Of a DNA stretch of 64,000 nucleotides, positions 23,241 through 34,967 are shown one piece after another. The number at the start of each line of letters is the position of its first letter. The first letter of the stretch is position 1. A program made the position numbers and the translations under genes. Source of the DNA: Viscum album (taxonomy: Eukaryota; Streptophyta; Magnoliopsida; Santalales; Viscaceae); assembly GCA_963277665.1 (NCBI GenBank), contig OY728120.1:425202138-425266137 (forward strand). The letters are read 5' to 3'. The notes under the pieces were generated by a model, which worked only from the letters and a program-made list of their open reading frames with translations, made no database searches and was not told the origin of the DNA.

Positions 23241-24560
23241 GACCACTTGGGGGTGGTGGTGGTATCAAGTCGAAACGTTGACCACCTACTGCTGATCTCC
23301 CAACTCCTCTTCCATGTCCATCACCTTACGGATCTGTATGGTTGTGCCTCTACCTCTTCCTCAGTGGTCCATCCACTATATCCCTATCAACAGGATGGCG
23401 AGTTGGATAATCTCAAATGAGATATCCCCTACCATCACATGAGTAGCACCACCTCTCTCTAAACTGGTTGGATCCACCCTGTGAACCCTGAACTACAGAT
23501 CCTCTATCTTGGGACCTCCTATTGAAACATCTCCCATGTTTGGATCCCTAAGGCTGACATTGTATCCCTATTATAGAGGTCTCTGAACATTCCTATCCTC
23601 TGTTGACTATCACCAGCTATCTCTACTTATCCAAGAATCTCTCCCCCACAAAGTACCTCTCAAGTACCCTAGCATAATTAGTAATTCTCATAGGGATAAT
23701 AATGGCTTGGATATCTCTATACAGACCTCTCTCAAAGGTTTAATCCCAGAATTAATGATACATGATCATATCCATCGAGTACCTAGAAAGGTTGGTGAAC
23801 CTTAATAAATAATCAGCTACTTTTATACTTCCCTATTGGAGAAGAATAAGATCTTTTATATGCACAACTCTCAACATAACTGGACAAAAATCATCTTTGA
23901 AGAGGCACCAAACTCTGTCTATAAGATCATCGCCTCGTTGTGAGTCTTCCAAACTCCATTATCACCCTACCGAGCCCTGTAGAAGGCTCGATGCTAGGAC
24001 TACCATCTGATCTACTGGTGTCCTGACTAGATGGAAAACTCTTGTCACCACTTCAAGCTAGTCCTCAGCCACCTGAGGGTTGGGCTCACCTAAGAACCTA
24101 AGGGGTCTTTGTCTCAGAAACTCACGAAGCATGCTCAACCTGCACTCCTCATCTTCTAGTAATGCAGGTACCATAGGCATCTCCACAGGTGGCAACATAT
24201 CTGGTTCACCACCAGGAGGTAACATATGGGGAGATGGTCCTTATATCAAAGCCTTTTCACTGAGGGGGTCAGCCTCATGATCGATCTATTGAATCCTAGC
24301 TAGTATGTGTCACAGAGGCATCTTGTATGAAAACAAGATGTACCAAAGTCAATGAGTATATATGGATAGATGACTCAAGAAGGAAATGGAAACCACAACA
24401 CATTCTTATATGATTCATGTACAATTATTTTCCCCACAACCAGTTTCATCATGCACCAAGTCAAAAATCATGTTATCAGAGTCCTGGTGTAAGGATATGT
24501 TGGCCACCGCACTAACACTGGAGTCCTTAGCATGAAATATGAACTTGAAACACTTCACAC
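23241..24560 (-). pseudogene. Chromovirus gag
   Basis: On the minus strand the region from about 23950 to 23640 gives degenerate retrotransposon-gag blocks (an 'F-W-LPSYVES'-like piece, 'YKSS-LFIKVHQPF', then 'YDHVSLILGLN'), and upstream sequence to 24500 is the N-terminal part. The zinc knuckle is not cleanly readable. It is placed between the PBS at 24609 and the protease, the standard order. Gag would form the particle. No long open frame remains; frames on the + strand here (23238-23420, 24080-24280) are shadows. Confidence 0.6.
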
Positions 24561-24608
24561 TATTTCCCCAAAATAATCTCATAGACTCTTGATCCTAAGG
24601 TAGAACCA

Positions 24609-24624
24609 ACCACCTTTGATACCA
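24609..24624 (-). other. Primer binding site of the Tekay/Del-type element
   Basis: The minus strand reads TGGTATCAAAGGTGGT, three bases after the LTR end TGACA. The first eight bases match the initiator-Met tRNA binding site used by many plant elements. The same layout occurs at 61160 in a relative. Confidence 0.8.
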
Positions 24625-24627
24625 CTC

Positions 24628-24704
24628 TGTCACGACCCTTCCCAGAGGGGCCCATGCCACGACTCCCCAAGCCCACCTTCAATAGGCTAGGGGCTGGTGA
24701 CTAG
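24628..24704 (-). repeat. Right (5') LTR of the Tekay/Del-type element, first 77 bp
   Basis: Begins TGTCACGACCC and matches the start of the left LTR at 17093. It is cut after ACTAG by the Angela-type copia; the rest continues at 34968. Confidence 0.9.
24700..24704. repeat. Target-site duplication ACTAG, left copy
   Basis: ACTAG precedes the copia LTR. The right copy reads ATTAG (34963-34967), one C-to-T change away. The uninterrupted sequence is preserved at 17166-17170 of the other LTR as ACTAG followed by CACCGAG. Confidence 0.85.
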
Positions 24705-26696
24705 TGTTGAATTTGGTTCCCTAGAACCAAATTCTCTTTACTTTATGATAGCTTATATTTATGGTTTTTAATATTAATAAAATCCTTATCACATCTTGAT
24801 TGTTCTTCTGCGTGACATTGAATGTGATAATGTCCTAAGAGTAATTGGCATACTAAAAGGTCATAGCAGATCCCTACTATGATGAGAACCCTAAAGTGAT
24901 ATGAAACTATTCTTGAATATATGTTATATATACGGATGATATCATTTGAGGGACACAAATGATATAGGTTATCATGGGTGGAGACTCGTAGGACTTTGAG
25001 GCACCCTCTCATGGTGTACGCCCTTGGTATTGTCTAGGAGGATATTATGGGAACAAGACCCGCTGGTAGAAAATCCACATTTCTATGTATCATTGGATGT
25101 TCCTATCTATGGATATGTGTATTGTTTCTTAGAATTTAAGATTATTATTAATGAGTATTATGAGTTGTTCACTTATATGTTTTGATGAAAACGATGATGA
25201 TAGATGTTCGCGGTGAGGTAGGATATGCTGGGTGCATCATGAGTAATATTACATTAATAAATAATGCAAGAAAGGATTTATGTCTTCTATTCTTTAATAG
25301 AAGATAATATCTTTAGACCTTTTATTGATATGATATAGACTAAATAAATCCATGGTCATGGTGATCAATAGGCAAGTTCTATTTTCAGAAAGTCAAAGAA
25401 AGAGATATCAAGAATATAGGTTGATGGCACTTGCATGAAACCTACACGATTTGAGATATTGTGATAAAGGGATTACATTACATGGTAAGTGTTTGTATGA
25501 GGTGACATGTCATTATTACATTAACTTCTTTTTCTATGGGTGCCTTAGTTTGTTGCTAGGTGTTAACCTTGGACTTTAGGCTGCTCCGCCTAATGCCACT
25601 GAGAAAGAGGCCTAAAAGGTCACACACTAAGTGTATCCAGTATCACAGTTAAATAATATATATTATTTATTATTTAAAAATTTGAATAAACATTATTCTT
25701 GGTTGTGGTTTAATAATTATTCATACATACCTGATCACATTTATTCTAACACTAGTTATTCAAGAAAATATATTATGGGAAAAATATTTAATAAATATTT
25801 ATTTTCTATTTAGTGAATATAATATTTATATATTTATTGGTTAATAATGTAGTGATATTTTATTAATAAATAAATATACATTATTCAAGGTCCAATAAAT
25901 ATGGTGGAGGATTGGTGGACTGATTTCAAGGTTCCAGTGAGAAATAATAATGTTGAAAATTATTTTATTAAATAATATTTTATTATAATTTACAAGTAAG
26001 TTGCGTGTCAAGAAATAATAATAATACTATTATTATTTGACATAGGGTTTCTCTAGGATTAATAAAATAAATAAGGTCACTTGTGCAATTATGTTATTTT
26101 AACCATAGCGATATAAATACCCAATTATGATTATTTTCTCATAACACTAGCCAAGAAAATAATTGTGCATAATGGATTAGAGAAAATATCTCAAGACTAG
26201 AGAGTTCATCCCTCTCAATAATGCTCTCAAGAACAAGAGAGATCCTCCTCCACCAGATCAAGGAGAATGATTTGGAATCAGTTATCAAGTCGATTGAAGG
26301 CAGACATCATAAGCATAAGGATATTTTGTGCTACCACCTAGAGACTCCTTCAGTCATGTCTAGAGATACGTGGAGCACGTGTGGATCACCGCTAGAGGAA
26401 TACTATGCTTTGATTCTACAACGCAATAGTGGATCATTATAGATTTGTGGTCGAACACATCAATGAAGAAAGAATAACCATAGAGGTAATTATTATTTAA
26501 TTAAATTAATTATAAACAACATGTATTGATATCCTCTCTATCTTGGTACCCGGTTAATAACCCTTGATTGTTCTTTGATTCAAATCTTTTGATCATGACA
26601 TTCATCGTCAATTGATCTCAGATTAATCATTGATAATGGAAAAAATAAAAGTTGGGAACCGCCCCTTATGAAATTTCATTGTGAACAAAACCTATA
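24705..26696 (+). repeat. 5' LTR of the Angela-type copia
   Basis: 1992 bp, starting TGTTGAATTTGG and ending AACCTATA (terminal CA decayed to TA). Aligns with 32980-34962 along its length with frequent differences, and with the solo LTR at 2228. AT-rich tracts near 25660-26060 are shared. Confidence 0.92.
26112..26119 (+). promoter_or_regulatory. TATA box of the Angela-type 5' LTR
   Basis: TATAAATA, 1407 bp into the LTR, conserved in position in the 3' LTR (34381-34388) and the solo LTR (3621-3628). The transcript would start about 30 bp downstream. Confidence 0.6.
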
Positions 26697-26698
26697 AG

Positions 26699-26711
26699 TG
26701 GTATCAGAGCC
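26699..26711 (+). other. Primer binding site of the Angela-type copia
   Basis: TGGTATCAGAGCC two bases after the LTR end, the standard complement of plant initiator-Met tRNA in copia elements. Intact. Confidence 0.93.
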
Positions 26712-29089
26712 AGGTACATAATTATTTATAATTATTTAGTTTCTTTGGTGATTTATGAATTCATAATTTAGTTTTTCGATTTGAGTTTAGTCATTTTTTA
26801 AATCTGAATTATGTAATCTATTTATTACTCTATCTTTTCTAGTATATCTAATAGAAATGATTAATTTTATGATTAAAATAAAATAGAGGATCTCATCCAG
26901 AGGTTCCAAGGATCCTGGTCATACAACACCAGGCTACACGCCATGTAATCGGCATTACACGTAGTGTAGTCATGTTCAATGAAACAATATTGGTTCAGTA
27001 ATCAATTCGATATTTTTCATTGATTAGGGAATTAATTACATCATTAATGCACTTCATTTTGATCAATATTAGCTGGCGCACGGTCATCTGGACTACACAC
27101 CGTGTGGCCCATTGGACACGATGTGTAGTCCCTTCAGGTCAGGGGTTGGGCTATGTATTCCATACACGAACTACCCCACTGGTGACCATGTAACACATAT
27201 TCAACATGGTGTGTGGCCCACTCGACACATCGTGTACTCCAATATTTCCAAAGTACGCCTCACATGCCGAGTCCCTAGGCGTGTAATTAGGATAAACAAT
27301 GAAGGGTGTACACGCTGTGTAGATCAGATCTACACACCATGTACTTTTACCAGATTGTGTAGATTTAAAATTTATTTATTTTACTATATAAACCTTGAGA
27401 CATGTACTTTCATGTGGTCCTAAAGATAGGACACTCCATGTGATAGGTTTTAATATACATAAATATTTAAATGTTTAATTAATATCTACATAATGTTCAA
27501 GATTTGTATGTCATGTATGATTTTTATTATAGTTATTATTCTACATGAATTAAAGCACGACACATTATAAAAAATTCATGTAATTCGTGTAATCATTAAT
27601 GAAGTACATGTTATTAAAGTATGTGATAAGTTGTGTATTCTATATGTCATAAAGAATAAAGTGTATACAAGTATAATATACATTGAGTATATTTGGACGG
27701 GTATTCACCATGTTACCTCCAAGGTACATTTATGTACAAGGTTGATTTTAAATGAATTTTAATTTTTTTAAAATTATAATGGATGAGAATCTCAAGAAAA
27801 TTCTAAAAATAATTAAGATAAAATGATTGATTAATTAAAGTTAATAATTAATCGATTCGAGTGCGATTTATCTTAAATAAGAATGATTAAAGAATTGAAT
27901 GCTAATTTTATTAAATGTGTAATTAGTTTCATGAATGTGGATGACCATGAGCTAGACCAACCCTTTGTATGTGATTGGTTTCCTTTTAATTTATTATTAA
28001 ATTAAATTATTGGCCTATGTACCTTCTCTCCTCATTAATATGTAGAGTTTGTGTGCCCATTGTTTCTTTTATATAAACCCCATTTTACCCCTAACCTACG
28101 TGTGAGTAAAATCATATGTAATGGATGGATCTCCCAAGTTAGTGGAGGTAGTTCAAGTTAGGATCCGAGGTAAAACCAATCCAAGGAGATACAAAAGTGG
28201 ATAGGTGGAAAGTTGTAAAAATTAACCTTAAATGGTTCAAGTGTTTCTCCCCTAGGTCAGCAGTTAGTTTATCAAATACTAGATAAACTAACCATTAGAA
28301 TAGGATCATGATCATAACCTTTATTTTATTTCTATCACTTGCATGGTTATTTATTATGGATGTTTTTTTACGATCACATAATTAATGAATTAACAATCAT
28401 GCAAGATGGAACTAAAATAAACTGGATTATGTGTAAATATTATCTAAGACATGGTTAATCACTTAAGATCATCCCACTTAATATTAAAAAGCATGAAAAA
28501 AGATAATAATTGGAAATTTACACATAAAGGATAAAATCCCTCAATAAAATATTAAGTCAGTATAGCCTTCCATTACTTCAGTTGGAATCGAACCATAGTT
28601 CAAAGTGCTTAACCATACAAAGTTGGGGTGCTTTCAATTATCGAGAAATTCTAACATGAGGTTTTGGGTTGACTTGACTTGGTTCACATCAAGGGTTGAC
28701 TGCCAATGTAGGACTTGGTGTAATTGAGAGGAAAAGGTTAAGAAAATCCAATTAAATGATTTCAGGATTGGGGAGTCCAATCAACAATTCAAGGAACTAT
28801 GTGTTAATGCAGTTGGAATTTGGAGTGCCTACTTAAAACCTTTCAAGTTTCTTGACCAACCAAATTTGGGGTAATGAGAAGGGGAATATGGATCCTTGAC
28901 ACTTGAATATCCAAGAAATAGGATATTCCGAAGCCAATGGTGAGAAATATAGGGTTTTGATAAAATAGTGGGCAACTAATAAATATAATATTTAAATATT
29001 TTTCTAAATTTATCAGTTAAATTACTAAATCTCTACTTATCTTATTTATAGAAATAGTATTAAAAATGAAATCAAAAATATCATTGTGA
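26712..29089 (+). other. Long untranslated leader of the Angela-type copia
   Basis: About 2.4 kb between PBS and the first gag homology without coding motifs. Long structured leaders are known in BARE/Angela elements. It holds the palindrome cluster at 26935-27343. The open frame at 27112-27423 spans that cluster and looks like a chance product. The stretch 27430-29090 shows nothing recognisable. Confidence 0.6.
26935..27343. repeat. Cluster of TACAC-N3-GTGTA interrupted palindromes
   Basis: Eight 13-bp motifs with 5-bp arms and a 3-bp spacer at 26935, 26956, 27094, 27115, 27203, 27224, 27309 and 27331, for example TACACGTAGTGTA, GACACATCGTGTA and TACACGCTGTGTA. The spacers differ (GCC, GTA, ACC, GAT, GGT, ATC, GCT, ACC) while the arms are kept. 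Between the last two lies a perfect 19-bp palindrome (27317-27335). The repeats are dispersed and not a simple tandem array. Function unknown. Confidence 0.85.
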
Positions 29090-29880
29090 TCCATACTTGA
29101 GAAGGAAAACCTTCTCACCAGCATGAATTTATAGTAGTGGAGAAGGAACCTACGGGTCATATTAACCATAAAAATAAATTGTATGTGTTGGAAGAACCTT
29201 TACCAGTTGCGCCTAGAAATGAGGTGAGTGATGAAGAGCTATCTCTTTACGAGAAACAACTGAATGATGCTACAAATGTTCATTACTTCATGATATCATC
29301 CATGTCCAATGAGATCTTAAATCAATATGAGGAAATGGATGCTTATAGCATGATGTATCACCTTTGGTATCTCTATCAAGAGAAGGTGAGACAAGAGAGG
29401 TATGAGATATCCAATGCTTTTTTCATGACTAAGACTGGATAATATGCACTAGTTTGGCATTATGTAGTCAATCGTATTGGATACATTAAACACCTAGATA
29501 TCTTAGGGATTAAATTACTGAATGAGTTTCATACCGATCTCATACTATCATCACTACCCAATACCTTCTCCAGTTTTATTGTGAATTATAATATGAGAAA
29601 TAATGAGAAGAGTCTATTAGAACTAATGACCTTGATTTTCCAAGTGGATAAGGGAATGGGGTGGGACAAAACCATAGTCCTTATGGTGAATAAGAAGAGG
29701 AAGGACAAGGTAAAGGGGCCCAAGGCTTATAAAAAGTCTAAATCTTTTGAGAACCATCCTTCCAAGATAAAGAATATCCATAGGCAGGGCAAGGAAAAAT
29801 AGGCAGTATGTTTTGCGTGTGTCAAGCCAAGCCACTAGAAGAGGAACTATTCCCAAAATCATGGGGAAGCTAAAGGTGTG
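29090..29880 (+). pseudogene. Angela-type copia gag with zinc-knuckle remnant
   Basis: The open stretch 29137-29442 has KNKLYVLEEPLPVAP, an SLYEKQLNDATNVHYFMI block, SNEILNQYEEMDAYSMMYHL and Q-E-K-VRQERYEISNAFF, the UBN2-type gag fold of this lineage ('YVL-EPLP...MDAY-MI-HL--MFQEQAR-ERY--SK-LF'). A stop at 29440 and a shift follow; 29581-29802 continues with NYNMRNNEKSLLEL and a lysine-rich tail, then a decayed CCHC (C-F-A-C...H...N-Y) near 29808-29845. Gag builds the particle. The start codon is not identifiable, as homology precedes the first ATG of the open stretch. Confidence 0.85.
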
Positions 29881-29899
29881 TTTTTTATCAAGTAAAATA

Positions 29900-30230
29900 T
29901 TTCCATGTATACACATTGGGTATTATATATAGCTTGTGGTTCTCATATCTGTATCCAAATGTAGGAACCAAGTAGATTCCAGAAAATTTCCAGAGGAGAG
30001 GTGGATCTGTGAGCTACCAATGGTGTGAGGTTGGATGCTCTTTCCATTGGTGACTACCACATTTCATTGCCAATGAGAATGGTTTTGGTTTTACATGATT
30101 TTTATTATGTACCTATTGTTACCAAAATCATAATTTTTCTATCATGTTTAGATACATATGGGTTTATTTTCAAGTTCAGAAATAAAAGTTGTTTCTTTTA
30201 TAAAAAAACATATGTTATGGTATAGAACAT
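29900..30230 (+). pseudogene. Angela-type copia protease
   Basis: After the zinc knuckle come THWVLYIACGSHIC (family: 'W-LDTGCGSHIC', so the catalytic Asp is Tyr here), ISRGEVDL, NGVRLDALSIGDYHISLP, LVLHDFYYVP, and SCLDTYGFIFKFRNKSCFFY (30025-30225 is open). These are the ordered blocks of a copia protease. The active-site loss and a stop show it is dead. Confidence 0.85.
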
Positions 30231-30289
30231 TTAAATAACTATATGCATGTATTAAATTATAAAAACCAAGTGTTGGAAATTGATAAAGA

Positions 30290-31190
30290 ATCAATTTCAC
30301 ATGACTCATATAACACCCTATTGTGACTTCACCATCTCGATCATGTAAACAAGAAGCATTTGACAAATCTCTATCAAGATGGTTATTTAGACTCTTCTTA
30401 GCTAAAACCACTTAATAGATGTCATGTTTGTTTACAAGGGAAAATGACCAAATCTCCATTTTGTGGATAGGGTGAAAAGGCCACATAGCTTCTAAGATTG
30501 GTATACATTGATGTGTGTGGACCATTTCCAGTATAAGCTAAAGGTGGATATTCTTACTTCATAACTTTTACTAATGTCTTGAGTAGATATGGCTATATTT
30601 ACTTGATGAGGTATAATTCCAAGTCCTTTGAGAAATTATAGGAATTCAAGAATGAATTAGAGAATCATCTTGGTAAGAAGATAAATAATCTTTAATCGGA
30701 TCGAGGTGGAGAATATCTTAACCAAGAGTTCATCAAATTTCTATGGGATTTTGGGATTCTATCTCAACTCACTCCACCTTATACACCACAGTGGAATGGT
30801 GTTAGTAAAAGAAGGAACCATGCCTTATTGGACATGGTAAGGTTGATGATGAGTCATGCTGATATTCCATTATCCTTTTGGGGATATGAATTAAAAATTA
30901 CGACATACATATTAAACTGAGTACCAACTAAAGTGACAAATGGAATTCCCTTCGAGCTATGGAGTGGAAAGAAACCCATTTTTTCGCATACACGTGTATG
31001 GGTTTGTGAAGAATTTTTTAAGGCCTTATCAGGTACCAAACTAGCACCCCAAGGTATTAATTATATCTTTATAGGTTATCCCAAGGAAATAAAGTGATAC
31101 TACCTATACAACCCCTCATACAAGAAAGCGATTGTCACTAGAAAACCATCTTTTTTGAGAGGGAGCACATCCTCAAGAAGGATAGTGGGA
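30290..31190 (+). pseudogene. Angela-type copia integrase
   Basis: Begins with the gag-pre-integrase zinc finger (H-V-N-K-KHL, then CHVCLQGKMTKSPF) near 30345-30470. Core blocks follow: YIDVCGPFPV, GGYSYFITFTNVLSRYGYIYL, SDRGGEYLNQEFIKFL, LTPPYTPQWNGVSKRRN, LLDMVRLMMSHADIPLSFWG, and then PFELWSGKKP with the C-terminal GYPKE block near 31075. The core D, D and E positions read D, D and S (VSKRRN for VAERRN). Several stops break the frame. Integrase inserts the cDNA; its position before RT defines the element as copia. Confidence 0.88.
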
Positions 31191-31399
31191 GCAAGATTGA
31201 CTTTGATTAAGTTGATGCTCAAGATACATAGAAGTTGGTATAGGAATAGATTCTATAGGTCCTTGTGTAAGAAGTGATTCCTGAAACACAACTATTGCAT
31301 ATAATCTAAAGAGAGGTAAGGGAACCATAAATATATGGTTTTCTAGTCATTGAGAATGGAAACTCATTATTGTTGGACAATGATGAACCTATCTCCTAC

Positions 31400-32230
31400 A
31401 AGGAGGAAGTAGAGATATTAGAAGCTTCAATATGGATATAAGTTATGGATTCTAAGATATATTCCATATATCAAAACCAAGTCTAGGTTATGGTTGATGC
31501 GTTGGTTGATGTAAAACCTGTTGGGTGTAAATGGGTATTCAAGAGAAAACTGGAAATGGAAGGTAAAGAAAGTACCTATAAAGCAAGGCTAGTGGCTAAA
31601 GTTTTTAAACAATGTTAAGAAATTGAATATGATGAAACCTTTTCATAGGTTTCCATGTTTAAATCCATAAGAATCATACTTTCCATAGCAGCTTACCATG
31701 ACTATGAGATTTGGAAGATGGATTTCGAAATTGTATTCCTTAATGGGAACCTTTAAGAAGATGTCTATATGACACAACCATAAGAATTTGTGATACCAGG
31801 TGATGCCAAAAGGGTTTTCAAGTTGTAGAGATCCATTTATGGATTGAATCAAGCATCTAGGTTATGAAATATTCGATTTGATGAATCTATAAGAGAATTT
31901 GGTTTCATTAAGAATGAATGTGAACCATGTGTTTAAAAAAGGTTTAATGGGAATGCGTTCATTATACTAGTAGTGTAGGTTGGTGACTTATTACTTATTG
32001 TAAACAAAATACTAGTCTTATAGTCAGTTAAGGACTGGTTAAACAAGTGATTCTCTATAAAGGACTTAGGTGAAACAACCTACATTATTGGGATAAAGAT
32101 CATTTGTGATAGATCCAAGAGGCTGCTTGGACTAATCCAAAGTACATATATTGACTAGATACTAAAGAGATTTAGTATGGAACATTCCAAGTGGGGGTTG
32201 GTTCTAGTTTAACATGGTTTAAATATTTCT
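31400..32230 (+). pseudogene. Angela-type copia reverse transcriptase
   Basis: With stops and shifts: VGCKWVFKRKLEMEGKE then YKARLVAK (31530-31605), YDETFS-like near 31630, a K-S-I-RIILSIAAYHDYEIWKMD block (31660-31725), LNGNL--DVYMTQP, V-F-KL-RSIYGLNQAS (31815-31860), then V-G-D-LLLIVNK where family members have Y-V-D-D-LLI (31975-32010), so the first catalytic Asp is lost. KDLGETTYIIGIKI follows. These are the ordered motifs of copia RT_connect; unambiguous but dead. Confidence 0.85.
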
Positions 32231-32279
32231 AAAAAAATGTGTCTCTAGACACAATAGGAGAAAGATATAATGAGTAGGA

Positions 32280-32960
32280 TCCTATACTCTTTAGCAATGG
32301 GATCAATCATGTATTCCATGTTATTTACTATAATTGATGTCGTCTATGCATTGATCATGGTTCGATGATATCAAGAAAATCCAAGAGAACAACATTGTCC
32401 TGCTGTCAAGACTATCCTTAAGTATCTAGGAAGAACTAAGTATATGTTCCTGGTGTATGGAGGAGACAAGGAGCTTGTGATCTGGGGGTATGTTGATGAT
32501 GGTTTTTAGATAGATCAGAATGATATGAAGTCACAATCATGATATGTTTTCTGTCTCAATAGAGGTGTTTTGAGCTTGAAGAATTCAAAGAAGCCAGTTT
32601 TAGCTGATTCAATAGTGGAGTACGAGTATATAGCGGCTTTTGATGCAGCCAACGAAGCCATCTGGATTCATAACGTTTTCCAGGAGCTTGATGTGGTACC
32701 TAGAAGTAAAGACCCTATCATATTATATTGTAATAATATTGCAGTAGTGGATCTCGCAAAAGAGCCTAGGTCAAATCAACAAACAAAGAACATACTCTGG
32801 AAGTATCACCTCTTAAGGTATTTTTATCATAGGGGTGAAGTTGCAGTGATCAGAGTATTCATGAAAGAGAAAGTGGCGTACCCCTTAACTAAAGGCCTAT
32901 ATCAGCGAAAGCATGAGTATCATGTGAGAGCTAATGTACTGAAGGTCGTTAGTAGTTTTC
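32280..32960 (+). pseudogene. Angela-type copia RNase H
   Basis: Preceded by a YSLAMGSIMYSM-like block and KTILKYLGRTKYMFLVYGG. The 160-codon open stretch 32570-33052 then carries SLKNSKKPVLADSIVEYEYIA, EAIWIHNVFQELDVVP, DPIILYCNNIAVVDLAKEPRSN, QTKNILWKYHLLRYF, and VAYPLTKGL. This is the end of the copia polyprotein, with the catalytic D-N region as C-N-N (family 'YCDN'). The open frame runs on into the PPT and 3' LTR, so its last 27 or so codons are not part of the enzyme. Confidence 0.9.
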
Positions 32961-32967
32961 TCAAGTA

Positions 32968-32979
32968 CAAGTGGGGGTA
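32968..32979 (+). other. Polypurine tract of the Angela-type copia
   Basis: AAGTGGGGGTA directly before the 3' LTR start TGTTGG. This is the usual copia PPT form. Confidence 0.85.
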
Positions 32980-34962
32980 TGTTGGAGTTGGTGCCCTAGA
33001 ACCAACTTATTTTTACTTTATGATAACTTATATTCATGGTTTCAAATATTAATAAAATACTTATCACATCATGCTTATTCTTCTACGTGACATTGAATGT
33101 GATAATGTCCTAAGAGTAACTATCACACTAAAAGATCATAGCGGATCCCTGCTATGATGAGAACCCAGAAGTGCTATGACATTATTCTTGAATATATGTT
33201 CTATAACCAGATGATATCATTTGAGGGGAAAAATGATACAGGCTATTAGGGGTTGAGACTCATAGGACTTTGAGGCACATTCTCATGGTGTATTCCCTTG
33301 GTAATGTCTAGGAGGATGTAATGAGAATAAGACCCGCCAGTAGGAAATCCACATTTATATGTGTCATTGGATGTTACTATCTACCGAAATTTTTATTTTT
33401 CATTAGACTTTAATATTTTTATTAATGAGTATTATGATTTTCACACTAAGTTGTATTGACAAAAACCGTGACTACAGATGTTCGCGACAAGGTAGGATAT
33501 GTTGTGTGCGTCATGAGTAATATTGCATTAATGAATAATATGAGAAAGGATTTATCCATTATATTATTTAATGGAAGATAATATCTCATGCCCTTTGATG
33601 GAAATTATATATCCTAAATAAATCCATGGCCATGGAAATCAATAGGAAAGTTCTATTTATGGGAAGTCAAAGAAAGAGATGTCGAGCATATAGGTTGATG
33701 ACACTAGCATGCAACCTTCTTGATTTAAGATATTGCGATAAAGGGATTAAATTAAATGGTAAGAGTTTGTATGAGGTGACATGTCATTATGACATTAAAT
33801 TATTTCTCTATGGGTGCCTTGGCGTACTGTTAGATGCTAACCTTGGAGTTTAGGCTGCTCTTTTTAATGACAATAAGAAAGGGGCTTAGAGGGTCACACA
33901 CTAAGTGTATCTAGTATCTCGGTTAAATAATATTTTTTTTATTTAATAAGTTGAATAAATATTATTACTGATTTTGGTTTAATAATTATTCATGGATGCC
34001 TAATCGAATTTATTCTGACACTAGTTATTCAAGAGAATATATTGTGGATAGAATATTTAAGAAATATTTATTTTCTATTTAGTTAATATAATATTTATAT
34101 ATTTATTGGTGAATAATGAGGTGATATTTATTTAATAAATAAATAGATATTATTCAAGGTCTAATAAATATGGTGGATGATTAGCAGACTCAGTTCAAGG
34201 GTTCAGTGAGAAATAATAATGTTGAATATTATTTTATTAAATAATATTTTTTTATAATTTGAAAGTAAGGTGCGTGTTAATAAATAATAATAATACTATT
34301 ATTATTTGATATGGGTTTTCACTAGGATTAATAAAATAAATAAGGGAACTTGTTAAATTATGTTATTTTAACCCTAACGATATAAATACCCAATTATGAT
34401 TATTTTCTCATAACCCTAGCCAAGAAAATCATTGTGTACAACAGATTGGTGAAAAAATCTCAAGCCTAGAGATTTCATCCCTCTCAAGAATGCTATTAAG
34501 GACGAGAGAGATCCTCTTCCACTGGATCAAGGAGAACGCTTTGGAAGTGGTTATCAAGGAAATCAAAGGCAGACATTGTAAGCATAAGGATATTCTACGC
34601 TAACACTCATAGACTCCTTCGGTGATGTCTGTAGATACGTAGAGCACGTGTGGATCACTGCTAGAGGAATATTATGCTTGGATTCTACAATGCAATGGTG
34701 GATCACTATAGATCTGTGGTCAGACACATCAATGAAGAAAGAATAACCTTGGAGGTAATTCTTATTTAATTAAATTAATTATAAATAGCATGGGTTGATC
34801 TCCTCCTCTTGGTTCTGGGTTAATAACCCTTGATTGTCATTTGATTAAAATATGTTGATCATGACATTCATCATCGCTTGATCTCAAATTAATCATTGAT
34901 AATGGAAAAAATCAAAGTTGGGCACCACCCTTCCCTCACTTCTACTGTGCTCAAAACCTATA
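32980..34962 (+). repeat. 3' LTR of the Angela-type copia
   Basis: 1983 bp, beginning TGTTGGAGTTGG and ending AACCTATA. Matches the 5' LTR throughout. TATAAATA at 34381-34388. The frame 33626-33853 in it has no domain. Confidence 0.92.
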
Positions 34963-34967
34963 ATTAG
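34963..34967. repeat. Target-site duplication, right copy (ATTAG)
   Basis: One C-to-T step from ACTAG at 24700-24704. The following TACCGAGTA continues the chromovirus LTR exactly where it was cut. Confidence 0.8.

Larger units (their letters stand above)
24705..34962 (+). mobile_element. Complete Angela-type copia retrotransposon
   Basis: 10,258 bp with 5' LTR 24705-26696, PBS, a long leader, gag, protease, integrase, RT, RNase H, PPT and 3' LTR 32980-34962. The copia order (integrase before RT) is clear. Lineage is assigned from the LTR start TGTTGGAGTTGGTGCCCTAG, from gag (EYxxMDAYxMxxHL-like block) and from the RNase H end (KEPRSNQQTKNI). These resemble BARE/Angela elements, which also have LTRs near 1.8 kb and a long leader. 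Genes are broken by stops. Inserted into the right LTR of the chromovirus. Confidence 0.92.

Noticed and set aside
26935..27343. Possible CRISPR-like array because of regularly recurring short palindromes
   Set aside because: Spacing is irregular, repeats are 13 bp with variable centres, and the context is a plant retrotransposon leader.
27112..27423. 103-codon frame in the copia leader
   Set aside because: It spans the palindrome cluster and its open state reflects the repeated ACAC/GTGT sequence; no protein motif and no equivalent in the family is known to me.
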